Shown: positions 42,250 to 51,645 of the stretch, in pieces | Numbering within the stretch: the first letter of the stretch is position 1 | Layout of the letters: each line of letters begins with the position of its first letter | NCBI RefSeq assembly: GCF_016031635.1 | Contig: NZ_JACEGD010000024.1 | Coordinates: 62,001 to 126,000 of the forward strand | Origin: Bradyrhizobium diversitatis | Lineage (GTDB): Bacteria > Pseudomonadota > Alphaproteobacteria > Rhizobiales > Xanthobacteraceae | Length of the DNA stretch: 64,000 bases | Direction of reading: 5' to 3' | Notes under the pieces: generated by a model | Seen by the model: only the letters and a program-made list of their open reading frames with translations | Databases searched by the model: none | Told to the model about the DNA's origin: nothing | Position numbers and translations under genes: made by a program

Positions 42250-43650
42250 TCAGTTGCGCGGCGGCTTCGCCGCCACGATGTCGTCGGCCTTGACCCATCC
42301 GGGCGTGCCGATGGCGAAACGGGTCTTCGCGCGCGTTGCAAGCTCGCGGGCGGTCTTGTTGTCGCCGCGCAAATAAGCGGCCTGGGCCGAGGCGAGATCG
42401 GCCTCGGCGTAGTCTCCCTTCCGGCCATAGGCCATTGCGAGCTGGGTATAACCGAGTGCCGCCTCGGGCTCTCGGGCCACCGCAGCGCGGAGAATCCGAA
42501 CGGCATCGTCGGTGTAGGCTTTATTATCGGTTCCAACCAGAGCCTGCCCAAGTAACATCTCGATGAGGGGGGCGTTGTTCGAGAGCTGCGCTGCCTTGCG
42601 CAGGGGAGCGATCGCCTCCGCCGGCTTGCCGCTCTCCAAAAGCGCCTGGCCGCGCACCTCGTAGAAGTAGGGGTTGTTCGGCTGAACCTGGATCAGCGCG
42701 TCGATCTGAGTGAGCGCGCTGCGCAAATCCCCGTGCAGATAGGTGCTGATGGCGCGGGCATAGCGCGCCGGCAGGCTGTCGTTGGTCTGGGGATAGCGGC
42801 GGTACACCGTCTCCGGCCGCTCCATGAAGGCTGATATCTTGGCGCGGACCATGTCGTGCCGGAGCTGAAGCGCGGGATCGTCCTTCTTGTTCCAGTATGG
42901 GCTGGTGCCTGCGAATTCCTGGAGTGCGGCGACACGCTCGGCCGGCATCGGATGCGACTGGAGATAGGGATCGGCGCCGCGCGAAGCGAACAGGCTCTCG
43001 CTGGTGAAGCGCTTGAAGGTCTCGTACATGCCCTTCGGCGATTGCTGGGTCGCAGTCAGGAATTTCACGCCGGCGCGGTCGGCGTTCTCCTCCTGCTGGC
43101 GCTGGTAGGATAGCAGCGTACGGCGGATCATCTCCTGCGGAGCGGCGATCGCGGCCGCGCCGGCATTGGCCAGCCCGTTGTTGCCGGCGCTCGAGCTGCG
43201 GGTGCTGCCGGCGGCGATTGCGCCGGCGCCGAGCAGCATCGCGATGATCATCTGGGTCTGGGCCGTGGCGAGTTGCTCGCGCAGCTTGGACAGGTGACCG
43301 CCGGCCAGATGTCCGGTCTCGTGCGCGAGCACGCCGATGATCTGGTTCGGCGTCTCCGACTGGAGGATCGCGCCCCAATTGACGAAGATGCGGCGGCCGT
43401 CCGCGACGAACGCGTTGAACGAGCCGTCGTTGATGATCACCATCTGGATGTTCTGCTTCTCCAAACCCGCGACGCGCAGGATCGGACGGGTGTATTCGCG
43501 CAGCAACTGCTCGGTCTCGGTGTCGCGCAGGACCGGCGGCCCCTTGGCTTGTGCCCGCGCGGCCGAGAACGGCGTCAGCGCGATGGCCGCGGCCGTGACG
43601 AGGGCGGTGAGAGCGGAGGCCTTCTGGCGCAATGCGATCCTGAGCAACAT
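42250..43650 (-). CDS. Exported M48 metalloprotease with TPR repeats (BepA-like)
   Basis: The 466-residue protein has a signal peptide (up to about ARA-QA near residue 34), an M48 domain with zinc motif HETGH (H110, E111, H114) and a C-terminal helical TPR region (for example LIQVQPNNPYFYEVRGQALL and ALVGTDNKAYTDDAVRILRA). In BepA this layout serves quality control of outer-membrane proteins such as LptD and BamA. The role is inferred from the family. It lies upstream of, and in the same direction as, the DsbA-like gene (98 bases), which fits a joint envelope function. Confidence 0.85.
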   Translation of the reverse strand: MLLRIALRQKASALTALVTAAAIALTPFSAARAQAKGPPVLRDTETEQLLREYTRPILRVAGLEKQNIQMVIINDGSFNAFVADGRRIFVNWGAILQSETPNQIIGVLAHETGHLAGGHLSKLREQLATAQTQMIIAMLLGAGAIAAGSTRSSSAGNNGLANAGAAAIAAPQEMIRRTLLSYQRQQEENADRAGVKFLTATQQSPKGMYETFKRFTSESLFASRGADPYLQSHPMPAERVAALQEFAGTSPYWNKKDDPALQLRHDMVRAKISAFMERPETVYRRYPQTNDSLPARYARAISTYLHGDLRSALTQIDALIQVQPNNPYFYEVRGQALLESGKPAEAIAPLRKAAQLSNNAPLIEMLLGQALVGTDNKAYTDDAVRILRAAVAREPEAALGYTQLAMAYGRKGDYAEADLASAQAAYLRGDNKTARELATRAKTRFAIGTPGWVKADDIVAAKPPRN

Positions 43651-43841
43651 CGAGCGGTCTGGTCAAACGGTCTTGGTCAGCAGTTTCGTGATTGGTTTGG
43701 CGATTGGCGGCAGACCGGATCCGCGATATGCCCCTTGTGAGCCGTGCCCTTTATGAGCCGTACAATGCGGCCAGTCTGGGGCGCAAGTGCCCTGTTTTCC
43801 GGACCGGACGGATCCGGTCCGCCAGCGAATAGCAGAAATCG

Positions 43842-45029
43842 ATGCACGATGCGACCTTGAGGAACCGGTTGGGGCAGTGGCTCGAGCCCTCCCGCCGCAG
43901 CGATGTTCCCCCGTTCATGGTGATGGACGTCATGGCGGCGGCGGCCCGAATCGAGGCCGCGGGCGGTCATGTCATCCATATGGAGGTCGGCCAGCCCGCG
44001 GCCGGCGCACCGAGAAGCGCGATCTCAGCCGCCCATGCGGCGCTGGAGGCCGGACGGATCGATTATACCTCCGCGCTCGGCATTCCCAGTCTGCGCGAGC
44101 GCATCGCGCGGCATTATCGCGACACCTATGGCTGCCACGTCAGCCCCGAGCGGATCGTCGTGACCACAGGCTCCTCCGGCGGCTTCATCCTGGCTTTCCT
44201 GTCGATGTTCGAGCCCGGCGATCGCGTCGCCGTGACGGTGCCGGGCTATCCACCGTACCGTCATATCCTCACCGCGCTCGGCTGCGAGCCAGTCTTGATC
44301 GAGACCACGAACGAGACGCGTCACGCGCTCACCGGCGAGGCACTGCTCGCCGCCCATCGCAAGGCGCCGCTGAAGGGCGTGCTGGTCGGCAGCCCCGCCA
44401 ATCCGACGGGCACGATGATGTCCCGCGAAGCGCTCGCCGGCCTCATCGCGGCCGCGGAAGACGCTGGCATCCGCTTCATCTCGGATGAGATCTATCACGG
44501 GCTCGATTACGCGTTTCCAGCCGTGACGGCGGCGGCGCTGTCCGAGCACGCACTCGTGATCAACTCGTTCTCGAAGTATTTTTGCATGACGGGCTGGCGC
44601 GTCGGCTGGATGGTCGTGCCCGAGATCCTGGTGCGGCCGATCGAGCGGCTCCAACAGAACCTCTCGATCTCGGTGCCGTCGCTGTCGCAGATCGCGGCAG
44701 AGGCTGCCTTCGACGGCGCGGCCGAGATGGAGGAAATCAAGCACGGCTATCAGGAAAACCGGCGTATCCTGATCGATGGATTGCCCAAGGCCGGACTGAC
44801 GAGATTCCTGCCCGCCGACGGCGCCTTCTATCTTTACGCCGACGTCTCGGACTTCACCTCGGACAGTTTCGAGTTCGCCAAGCAAATGCTGGAGCAGGCA
44901 CGCGTGGCGGCAACGCCCGGCGTCGATTTCGATCCCATCCATGGCCGTTCATTCATACGGTTTTCCTATGCCCGCTCGCTCGATGAGATGCGAGAGGCAG
45001 TTGACCGGATTGCTGAGTGGCTTAAATAA
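43842..45029 (+). CDS. Class I/II PLP-dependent aminotransferase
   Basis: The 395-residue fold type I enzyme has an N-terminal arm (residues 1-40), GQPAAGAP (substrate-side loop), VTTGSSGGFILAF, the cofactor segment SDEIYHGLDY and PLP lysine K245 in INSFSKYFCMTGWRVGW. The C-terminal arginine segment is RSFIRFSYARSLDEM. Amino donor unknown. Followed 35 bases later by bioY, but a link to biotin synthesis is not shown. Confidence 0.9.
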   Translation: MHDATLRNRLGQWLEPSRRSDVPPFMVMDVMAAAARIEAAGGHVIHMEVGQPAAGAPRSAISAAHAALEAGRIDYTSALGIPSLRERIARHYRDTYGCHVSPERIVVTTGSSGGFILAFLSMFEPGDRVAVTVPGYPPYRHILTALGCEPVLIETTNETRHALTGEALLAAHRKAPLKGVLVGSPANPTGTMMSREALAGLIAAAEDAGIRFISDEIYHGLDYAFPAVTAAALSEHALVINSFSKYFCMTGWRVGWMVVPEILVRPIERLQQNLSISVPSLSQIAAEAAFDGAAEMEEIKHGYQENRRILIDGLPKAGLTRFLPADGAFYLYADVSDFTSDSFEFAKQMLEQARVAATPGVDFDPIHGRSFIRFSYARSLDEMREAVDRIAEWLK

Positions 45030-45064
45030 CTGCCCCAGTTTTCTTCAGCCTTCCGGAGTTCAAC

Positions 45065-45679
45065 TTGTCAGACCGTTCCGTCCCGTCCGCCGCTGCGCCA
45101 CATTCCTCTCTCGCCGCTTTGATGTGGCCGACCCGGCCGGGCGAAGCCGTCGGCGCGCTGCGTGCCGTCGTGTTGATCGTTCTCGGCACCGCGTTGATGG
45201 CGCTGTCGGCCAAGGTGAACCTGCCGCTGCCCTATGTGCCGATGACGCTGCAGACGCTGGTGGTGCTGATGATCGGCGCCGCCTATGGCTGGCGCCTTGG
45301 CAGCGCAACCATGATTGCCTACCTCGCCGAGGGCGCGATCGGGCTGCCGGTGTTCGCCGGTCCCGTGGGTGGGATTGCTCCGCTGGTCGGCCCGACCGCG
45401 GGCTATCTGTTCGGTTTCGTGCTGGCTGCGTTCGTGACCGGCTGGCTCGCCGAGCGCGGCTGGGATCGCAGCGTGATGCTGCTGTTTGCGGCGATGGCCG
45501 TTGGCCATATCGCCATTCTGGCCGCCGGCTTCGGCTGGCTGGCTTTTGGCCTGGGTCTCGGCGCCGCCAAGGCCTGGCAGGTCGGCATCGTGCCGTTCAT
45601 TGCGGCCTCATTGGTCAAGAATGCACTCGGCGCGGCCCTGATGCCGGCGGCGCGCCGGATCGTCGAGCGCCGCGGGTAA
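45065..45679 (+). CDS. bioY: Biotin transporter substrate-specific component
   Basis: The 204-residue membrane protein has six hydrophobic segments and the BioY signature: LSAKVNLPLPYVPMTLQTLV, LVVLMIGAAYGWRLGSATM, LAEGAIGLPVFAGPVGGIAP and GPTAGYLFGFVLAAFVTGWL. BioY captures biotin as the S-component of an ECF transporter or alone. TTG at 45065 is used as start because the N-terminus of the protein begins there and no ATG precedes the first helix. A terminator follows. Confidence 0.9.
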   Translation: MSDRSVPSAAAPHSSLAALMWPTRPGEAVGALRAVVLIVLGTALMALSAKVNLPLPYVPMTLQTLVVLMIGAAYGWRLGSATMIAYLAEGAIGLPVFAGPVGGIAPLVGPTAGYLFGFVLAAFVTGWLAERGWDRSVMLLFAAMAVGHIAILAAGFGWLAFGLGLGAAKAWQVGIVPFIAASLVKNALGAALMPAARRIVERRG

Positions 45680-45711
45680 AGCGCGCTACAACCAGCAGTT
45701 CCAATTGACAG

Positions 45712-45746
45712 GGCCGGCCAAGTTGATCTTGGCTGGCCGGTGTTTT
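45712..45746 (+). terminator. Rho-independent terminator after bioY
   Basis: GGCCGGCCAAG, loop TTGAT, CTTGGCTGGCC (one G-U pair) followed by GGTGTTTT. It stands 33 bases after the bioY stop and just before the dctA ribosome site (GAGGGGGAG). Confidence 0.7.
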
Positions 45747-45762
45747 GAGGGGGAGTGAAACC

Positions 45763-47097
45763 ATGACGACGACAACGATGGCGGGAGCGCCGGTCGCGCC
45801 GCCCGTCGCCAAGCCGTGGTACAAGGTCCTCTACGTCCAGGTGCTGATCGCCATCGTGCTCGGTGCCATCGTTGGCTGGCTGTGGCCGCAGGTCGCCACC
45901 AACGAATGGATCAAGGCGCTCGGCGACGGCTTCATCAAGCTGATCAAGATGGTGATCGCTCCGATCATCTTCTGCACCGTGGTCTCCGGCATCGCCCACA
46001 TCCAGGACGCCAAGAAGGTCGGACGCATCGGCGTCAAGGCGCTGGTCTATTTCGAGGTCGTCTCGACCTTCGCGCTGGTGATCGGTCTCATCGTCGGCAA
46101 TGTCGTCAAGCCGGGCTCCGGCTTCGGCAATGCGGCGGCGAACGAGGCGGCCGTTGCAGGCTACGCCAAGCAGGCCGCCGGCCAGAAGTCCGTCGACTTC
46201 GTGCTGCACATCATTCCCGACACCGTTGTCGGCGCCTTCGCGCAAGGCGAAATTCTGCAGGTGCTGCTGTTCGCGGTGCTGTTCGGCTTTGCTTTGATGA
46301 GCCTCGGCGAGCGCGGCCATACGATTCGCAGCTTCATCGACGATGCTGCGCACGCGGTGTTCGGTGTGATCTCGATCGTGATGCGCGCGGCGCCGATCGG
46401 TGCGTTCGGTGCGATGGCCTATACGATCGGCAAGTTCGGCACCGGCGCCATCCTCAACCTGGTCGGTCTCATCGCCACGTTCTATGTCACCGCGGCGCTG
46501 TTCGTGTTCGTCGTGCTCGGCCTCATCGCGCGCATCGCCGGGTTCTCGATCTTCAAGTTCCTGGCCTACATCAAGGACGAGCTGCTGATCGTGCTCGGCA
46601 CCTCGTCCTCGGAAAGCGCGCTGCCGTCCCTCATGGAGAAGCTGGAGCGGCTTGGCTGCTCCAAGTCGGTCGTCGGCCTCGTGGTGCCCACGGGTTATTC
46701 CTTCAACCTCGACGGCACCAACATCTACATGACGCTGGCGACCCTGTTCATCGCGCAGGCGCTCGGCGTCGATCTTTCCTTCGGCCAGCAGCTCACGATC
46801 CTGGTCGTGGCGATGCTGACCTCGAAGGGCGCCTCCGGCATCACCGGCGCGGGCTTCATCACGCTGGCGGCGACGCTCGCCGTGGTCGATCCACGCCTCG
46901 TGCCGGGCATGGCGATCGTGCTCGGCATCGACAAGTTCATGAGCGAGTGCCGCGCGCTGACCAATCTGTGCGGCAACGGTGTCGCCTGCGTGATCGTCGC
47001 CTGGTGGGAGGGTGAGCTCGACCGCGACAAGCTCAACGCCAACCTCGCCAAGCAGATCGATCCGACCGACATGGAGACGGCGATCACGACGGACTGA
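45763..47097 (+). CDS. dctA: C4-dicarboxylate:cation symporter
   Basis: The 444-residue protein imports succinate, fumarate and malate across the inner membrane, the main carbon supply of rhizobia in nodules. DAACS-family signatures: PIIFCTVVSGIAHIQDAKKV, LGTSSSESALPSLMEKLERL, VVPTGYSFNLDGTNIYMTLA, LTSKGASGITGAGFITLAAT and LGIDKFMSECRALTNLCGNG. Length as usual. The upstream in-frame start at 45745 is not needed, since GGGGGAG lies 5-11 bases before the ATG at 45763. Confidence 0.95.
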   Translation: MTTTTMAGAPVAPPVAKPWYKVLYVQVLIAIVLGAIVGWLWPQVATNEWIKALGDGFIKLIKMVIAPIIFCTVVSGIAHIQDAKKVGRIGVKALVYFEVVSTFALVIGLIVGNVVKPGSGFGNAAANEAAVAGYAKQAAGQKSVDFVLHIIPDTVVGAFAQGEILQVLLFAVLFGFALMSLGERGHTIRSFIDDAAHAVFGVISIVMRAAPIGAFGAMAYTIGKFGTGAILNLVGLIATFYVTAALFVFVVLGLIARIAGFSIFKFLAYIKDELLIVLGTSSSESALPSLMEKLERLGCSKSVVGLVVPTGYSFNLDGTNIYMTLATLFIAQALGVDLSFGQQLTILVVAMLTSKGASGITGAGFITLAATLAVVDPRLVPGMAIVLGIDKFMSECRALTNLCGNGVACVIVAWWEGELDRDKLNANLAKQIDPTDMETAITTD

Positions 47098-47143
47098 TCT
47101 GCAAGCCGCGTCCGACGGCGCAGGCCGCGCCGTCAGATCTTGA

Positions 47144-47182
47144 AACAACAGGGCTGGTCGAGATCCTCGACCAGCCCTTGTT
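47144..47182. terminator. Bidirectional terminator between dctA and the dadA-like gene
   Basis: GGGCTGGTCGAG, loop ATC, CTCGACCAGCCC: a 12-base perfect stem. AACAACA stands on the left and TTGTT on the right, so both strands have short U-rich tails. It lies between convergent genes. Confidence 0.75.
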
Positions 47183-47190
47183 CTATGGGC

Positions 47191-48423
47191 CTAGAACCGC
47201 TCAGGCCGGTATGGCGTGGGATCGACCGCCGGCGTCTCGCCGCTCATGATCTCGGCGAGCAGGCGGCCGGTCGCAGGTCCCAGCGTAAAGCCCTGATGAC
47301 CATGGCCGAAGTTCATCCAGAGGCCGGGGTGGCGCGGGGCGCGGCCGAGCACCGGGAGCATGTCGGGCGTGCAGGGCCGCGTGCCGAACCACGGGTCCGG
47401 CTCGACCCGCTTGCCGAGGTCGATCAGTTCGCGTGCCGAGGCTTCGGCGCTGGCGAGCTGCACCGGTGTTGCCAGCGCATCCGGCCCCGTCAGCTCCGCT
47501 CCCGTCGTGATGCGAATGCCCTTGGCCATCGGACCCATGGCATAGCCGCCGGACTTGTCGATCAGCGGCAGGTCGAGCGACGCGCCGCCGCTGTAATGCA
47601 TGTGGTAGCCGCGCTTGCGTACCAGCGGGATGCGATAGCCGAATTTGTGGAGGAGGTCGGGCGACCACGGCCCGAGCGTCACGACGGCGTCGGGAGCATC
47701 GAGGTGTCCGCTGTCGGTGTCGACCGACCAGCCGGTCGCGGTCTGTTGCAGAGACTGCGCATCACCGAGCACGATCGTGCCGCCGAGGCGCTCGAACAAC
47801 TCGGCATAGGCGGTGACCAGTGCGCCGGGATCCGACACGGTCCAGGTGTCGAGCCAATGGATCGCGCCGGGGAGATCGTCGCGCAGGATCGGCTCGGCCT
47901 TGGCGAGCTCGCTGCCCGACAGCACGCGAAAATTCACGCCGAATTCGCGCTGATCTTCTTCCGCGGCCTTGATCGAGAGATCCAGTGAAGCGCGGTCGCG
48001 AAACAGCGCTCGGTAGCCGGCACGGCGGATGAGATTGTCGGCATGCGCCTCGCGGATCAGGATGTCGTGCTCGGCCGTCGCGTAGGCGATCAGCCGTGCC
48101 CACGCCTCGATCGCCTCGCGATGCCGCTTCGGCGCCGAATGCCACCAGTAGCGGAGCAGGGGCTCGATGTGGAGATGGAGGGAGGAGAGGCTGTAGCGCA
48201 CGTCGTTGGTGCGACCGGTCGCGATCTTCAAGAGCGAGGCGAAGTCGCGCGGCATGGGATAGGGGCGCACCGCTTCTGCCTGGATCATCCCGGCATTGCC
48301 GTAGCTGGTCTCGCGGCCCGGCTCCCTGCGGTCGACGAGCGTGACGGACCAACCGTGCTGCTGCAGGTGCAGCGCCGCGCTCACACCGACCATGCCGCCG
48401 CCGAGAACTATTGCACGTCGCAT
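47191..48423 (-). CDS. D-amino-acid dehydrogenase-like FAD oxidoreductase (DadA family)
   Basis: The 410-residue enzyme has the FAD-binding motif AIVLGGGMVGVSAALHLQQH at the N-terminus, DAO-fold segments YAMGPMAKGIRITTGAEL and LGRAPRHPGLWMNFGHGHQG, and the final TLGPATGRLLAEI. It likely deaminates D-amino acids (or proline-like substrates) at the inner membrane. A TTG at 48441 is also in frame; the ATG at 48423 is preferred because GAGGT precedes it. A terminator of rne lies just upstream. Confidence 0.85.
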   Translation of the reverse strand: MRRAIVLGGGMVGVSAALHLQQHGWSVTLVDRREPGRETSYGNAGMIQAEAVRPYPMPRDFASLLKIATGRTNDVRYSLSSLHLHIEPLLRYWWHSAPKRHREAIEAWARLIAYATAEHDILIREAHADNLIRRAGYRALFRDRASLDLSIKAAEEDQREFGVNFRVLSGSELAKAEPILRDDLPGAIHWLDTWTVSDPGALVTAYAELFERLGGTIVLGDAQSLQQTATGWSVDTDSGHLDAPDAVVTLGPWSPDLLHKFGYRIPLVRKRGYHMHYSGGASLDLPLIDKSGGYAMGPMAKGIRITTGAELTGPDALATPVQLASAEASARELIDLGKRVEPDPWFGTRPCTPDMLPVLGRAPRHPGLWMNFGHGHQGFTLGPATGRLLAEIMSGETPAVDPTPYRPERF

Positions 48424-48443
48424 CGAAACTGACCTCGCCAACC

Positions 48444-48469
48444 AAAAACCGCCCGGTTTGGCCGGGCGG
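48444..48469 (-). terminator. Rho-independent terminator of rne
   Basis: On the minus strand CCGCCCGG, loop CCAAA, CCGGGCGG, then TTTTT. It starts 18 bases after the rne stop at 48487 and lies just before the dadA-like gene. Confidence 0.85.
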
Positions 48470-48486
48470 TTTCGTGGATGTCCCTG

Positions 48487-51400
48487 TTATTCGCCGCCGC
48501 CGAAGCGGCGCGACCACCAGCCGGCGCGGCGTGGGGCCGCCGGGGTTTCGCTTGTGGGCTCCGGCGCAGGCTCGGGTGCCGGCGCGGGCGCAGCAACCGG
48601 CTCGGTCACCTGCGCCACCGGCGTTGCCGGCTCGGGCTGGCTGTTCAGCAGGAAGCTCACCTTTTCACGGACGGTGGAGCGGCGCCGCGCGGCCTTGTCG
48701 CCAGCGGACTCCTCCTCTGACGTTGCCGTCATCGTGGCGGAAGCCGGCTCCGGCTGGGCCGGCGCCTCGGTCCGCACCTCGGCGCGCGGTTCGGGCTGCG
48801 CGATTTGCGGCTCGATGGCGTGCTCGGCCTGGATATGCTCGGCCTGTGCGATGGAGGGCGCAGGCTCGCTGCCGAAGCCGTCGAAATCAGCAACCGCGTC
48901 CGTCGCCTCCGACGGCTGACTGGCGCCGAGCTCGTCGCCGATGGAGCCGGCGAGACCTTCCTCGCCGCCACCGCGACGGCGGCGTCCGCCGCGGCGACCA
49001 CGCCGACGCCGGCGCTCGCCGTTGCCCTGCTGCTCGCCACGGGCTGCCTGTTCCTCGCCTTCCTCGCCATCCTGCTCGGACTCGGTATCGTCCTCACCTT
49101 CACCGGCCATCACGGCCGGTTCGGGAAGCGTGGGGGCGGTATCCTCGCGCAACTCGCCCTCGCGCTGGCTGCCGCGGCCGCGCCGGCGGCGCCGGCGCTT
49201 GCGGCGCTGGCCGTCCTGCTCGGAGGCTGCCTCGCCGGCAGCCTGCTCGTCAGCAAGACCTTCGGTCTCGTCGGTCTCGACCTCGGATTCGGTCTCCAGG
49301 TCGAAGCCATCCTCGTCGTCATAGGCTTCTTCGGCCTGTGGCGGCGGGCTCGCAGCCACTTGCGCAGCGAGCAGCGCCTTGGCCGCTTCGAGCGTATGCA
49401 CCTGCTCGCCGCGGTCGATCACATATGCCTGCGGTCCGCTGACGGTGGGATCGGCGATGACCGACAGCGTGACCTTGAAGCTGTTCTCGAGGTCGCGCAG
49501 ATGACCACGCTTGTGGTTCAGCACGTAGAGCGCGACGTCGGTGCGGGTGCGGACCACGAGATTGTGGGTCGCGCCCTTCATCAGGATCTCCTCGAGGCCG
49601 CGCAGCAGCTGCAGCGCCACGGAAGATACCGAGCGGACGTGGCCGGTGCCGCCGCAATGCGGGCACGGATCGGTCGAGCTCTCCAGCACGCTGGCGCGGA
49701 TGCGCTGGCGCGACATCTCGAGCAGGCCGAAATGCGAGATGCGGCCGACCTGGATGCGCGCCCGATCCTGCCGGAGGCAATCGGACAGCTTGCGCTCAAC
49801 CGCGCGGTTGTTGCGCTTCTCGTCCATGTCGATGAAGTCGATGACGATCAGGCCCGCGAGGTCGCGCAACCGGAGCTGGCGGGCGACCTCTTCGGCCGCT
49901 TCCAGATTGGTCTTGAGCGCGGTGTCCTCGATATGGTGCTCCCGCGTCGATCGTCCGGAGTTGACGTCGATCGAGACCAGCGCTTCGGTCTGGTTGATCA
50001 CGATGTAGCCGCCGGAGCGCAGTTGCACGGTCGGCGAGAACATCGCGTCCAGCTGGCTCTCGACGCCCATGCGCGAGAACAGCGGCTGGCCGTCGCGATA
50101 TTGCTTCACCGCGCCGACATTGGCGGGCATCAGCATCTTCATGAAATCGCGGGCTTCGCGGTAGCCGGATTCGCCGGCGACCTGAATCTCGTCGATTTCC
50201 TTGTTGTAGAGGTCGCGCAGCGAGCGCTTGATCAGCGAGCCTTCCTCGTAGACGAGGGTCGGGGCCTGCGACTTCAGCGTGAGGTCGCGCACCGTTTCCC
50301 ACATCCGGATCAGATATTCGAAGTCGCGCTTGATCTCGGGCTTGGTGCGGGAAGCGCCTGCCGTGCGCAGGATGATGCCCATGCCCTCGGGCACGTCGAG
50401 ATCCTGCACCACTTCCTTCAGGCGCGAACGATCCTGCGCGCTGGTGATCTTGCGGCTGATGCCGCCGCCGCGCGCGGTGTTGGGCATCAGCACGGCATAG
50501 CGGCCGGCGAGCGAGAGGTAGGTCGTCAGCGCCGCGCCCTTGTTGCCGCGCTCTTCCTTGACCACCTGCACCAGCATCACCTGGCGCCGCTTGATGACTT
50601 CCTGGATCTTGTACTGACGGCGCGGACGGAAGGTGCGCTCCGGCACTTCCTCCAGCACATCGTCGCCGCCGACGGATTCGACGACTTCCTCTTCGGCTTC
50701 CTCGCCGTCCTCGTCCTCGTCTTCGTCTTCTTCGCTGGTTGCTTCCGCAGCCTCGGCGGACGTCTCGGCATTCTCGCCGTCGGCGTACATCCCATCGGCC
50801 GGCTCGGCGGCCGATGTCACGGCCTCAGCCAGAGCTTCCGCATGCGCTTCAGGAATGTGGGCTTCGAAGGTTTGGGCATCCTGGGGCTCGGCAGCGGCCT
50901 CGGTCGCGACCACGGGCTCGGCGCCGACGGCCGCAACGGGCGCGGGCGTCTCGTCGGCATGATCATGGTCGTGATGATCATGGTGGTGGTGATCGTGGTC
51001 GTGATGATCGCGCTGGTGATCGTGATCACGGGCGTGCTCGTCATCATGGGCATGATGATCGTCGTGATCATGCTCGCCATGAGCATGTTCGCCCTGATCG
51101 TGGTCGTGGTGGTCGTGGCCTTCGTGCTCGCCGCGGTGCTCGGCATCGGCGTGCAGATGCTCGCCCTCGTACGGCACGCCTTCCGTGTGCGGAGCTTCGC
51201 CCTCCGAGGGGTGGGCTGCGGGATCGGCGCCGACCTCGAGGCCTTCGACGATGTCGCTGCGCACGCGCTCGCCATGACCGCGGCGGCGGGCGTTGCGGTG
51301 GCGCGAACGGCGGCGGCCGTGCGAGCGGTTCTCGCTCTCTTCCTCGGCCTCGCGATGGGCCTGTTCCTCGGCCTCGATCAGCGCCTGCCGGTCGGCGACC

Positions 51401-51645
51401 GGGATCTGATAATAGTCGGGATGGATTTCGCTGAAGGCGAGGAAGCCGTGGCGATTGCCGCCATATTCGACGAAGGCGGCCTGGAGCGAGGGTTCGACCC
51501 TTGTGACCTTGGCGAGGTAGATATTCCCGCGCAGTTGCTTGCGTTGCGCCGTTTCGAAATCAAACTCTTCGACGCGATTGCCGCGGACCACGACGACCCG
51601 GGTCTCTTCCGGGTGGGTGGCATCGATCAACATCTTGTTGGGCAT
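48487..51645 (-). CDS. rne: Ribonuclease E with large His/Asp-rich insert
   Basis: The 1052-residue RNase E is the endonuclease core of the degradosome. The S1 domain (from NIYLAKVTRVEPSLQAAFVE, residue 41) is interrupted by an insert of about 260 residues (about 85-345). The insert contains a stretch of almost only His, Asp, Glu and Ala at 163-231. The S1 part resumes with YKIQEVIKRRQVMLVQVVKE. Catalytic Asp residues sit in VSIDVNSGRSTRE and VIDFIDMDEKRN; the zinc-link is CPHCGGTG. The C-terminal half is acidic/Arg-rich scaffold. Strong terminator after. Confidence 0.95.
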   Translation of the reverse strand: MPNKMLIDATHPEETRVVVVRGNRVEEFDFETAQRKQLRGNIYLAKVTRVEPSLQAAFVEYGGNRHGFLAFSEIHPDYYQIPVADRQALIEAEEQAHREAEEESENRSHGRRRSRHRNARRRGHGERVRSDIVEGLEVGADPAAHPSEGEAPHTEGVPYEGEHLHADAEHRGEHEGHDHHDHDQGEHAHGEHDHDDHHAHDDEHARDHDHQRDHHDHDHHHHDHHDHDHADETPAPVAAVGAEPVVATEAAAEPQDAQTFEAHIPEAHAEALAEAVTSAAEPADGMYADGENAETSAEAAEATSEEDEDEDEDGEEAEEEVVESVGGDDVLEEVPERTFRPRRQYKIQEVIKRRQVMLVQVVKEERGNKGAALTTYLSLAGRYAVLMPNTARGGGISRKITSAQDRSRLKEVVQDLDVPEGMGIILRTAGASRTKPEIKRDFEYLIRMWETVRDLTLKSQAPTLVYEEGSLIKRSLRDLYNKEIDEIQVAGESGYREARDFMKMLMPANVGAVKQYRDGQPLFSRMGVESQLDAMFSPTVQLRSGGYIVINQTEALVSIDVNSGRSTREHHIEDTALKTNLEAAEEVARQLRLRDLAGLIVIDFIDMDEKRNNRAVERKLSDCLRQDRARIQVGRISHFGLLEMSRQRIRASVLESSTDPCPHCGGTGHVRSVSSVALQLLRGLEEILMKGATHNLVVRTRTDVALYVLNHKRGHLRDLENSFKVTLSVIADPTVSGPQAYVIDRGEQVHTLEAAKALLAAQVAASPPPQAEEAYDDEDGFDLETESEVETDETEGLADEQAAGEAASEQDGQRRKRRRRRRGRGSQREGELREDTAPTLPEPAVMAGEGEDDTESEQDGEEGEEQAARGEQQGNGERRRRRGRRGGRRRRGGGEEGLAGSIGDELGASQPSEATDAVADFDGFGSEPAPSIAQAEHIQAEHAIEPQIAQPEPRAEVRTEAPAQPEPASATMTATSEEESAGDKAARRRSTVREKVSFLLNSQPEPATPVAQVTEPVAAPAPAPEPAPEPTSETPAAPRRAGWWSRRFGGGE

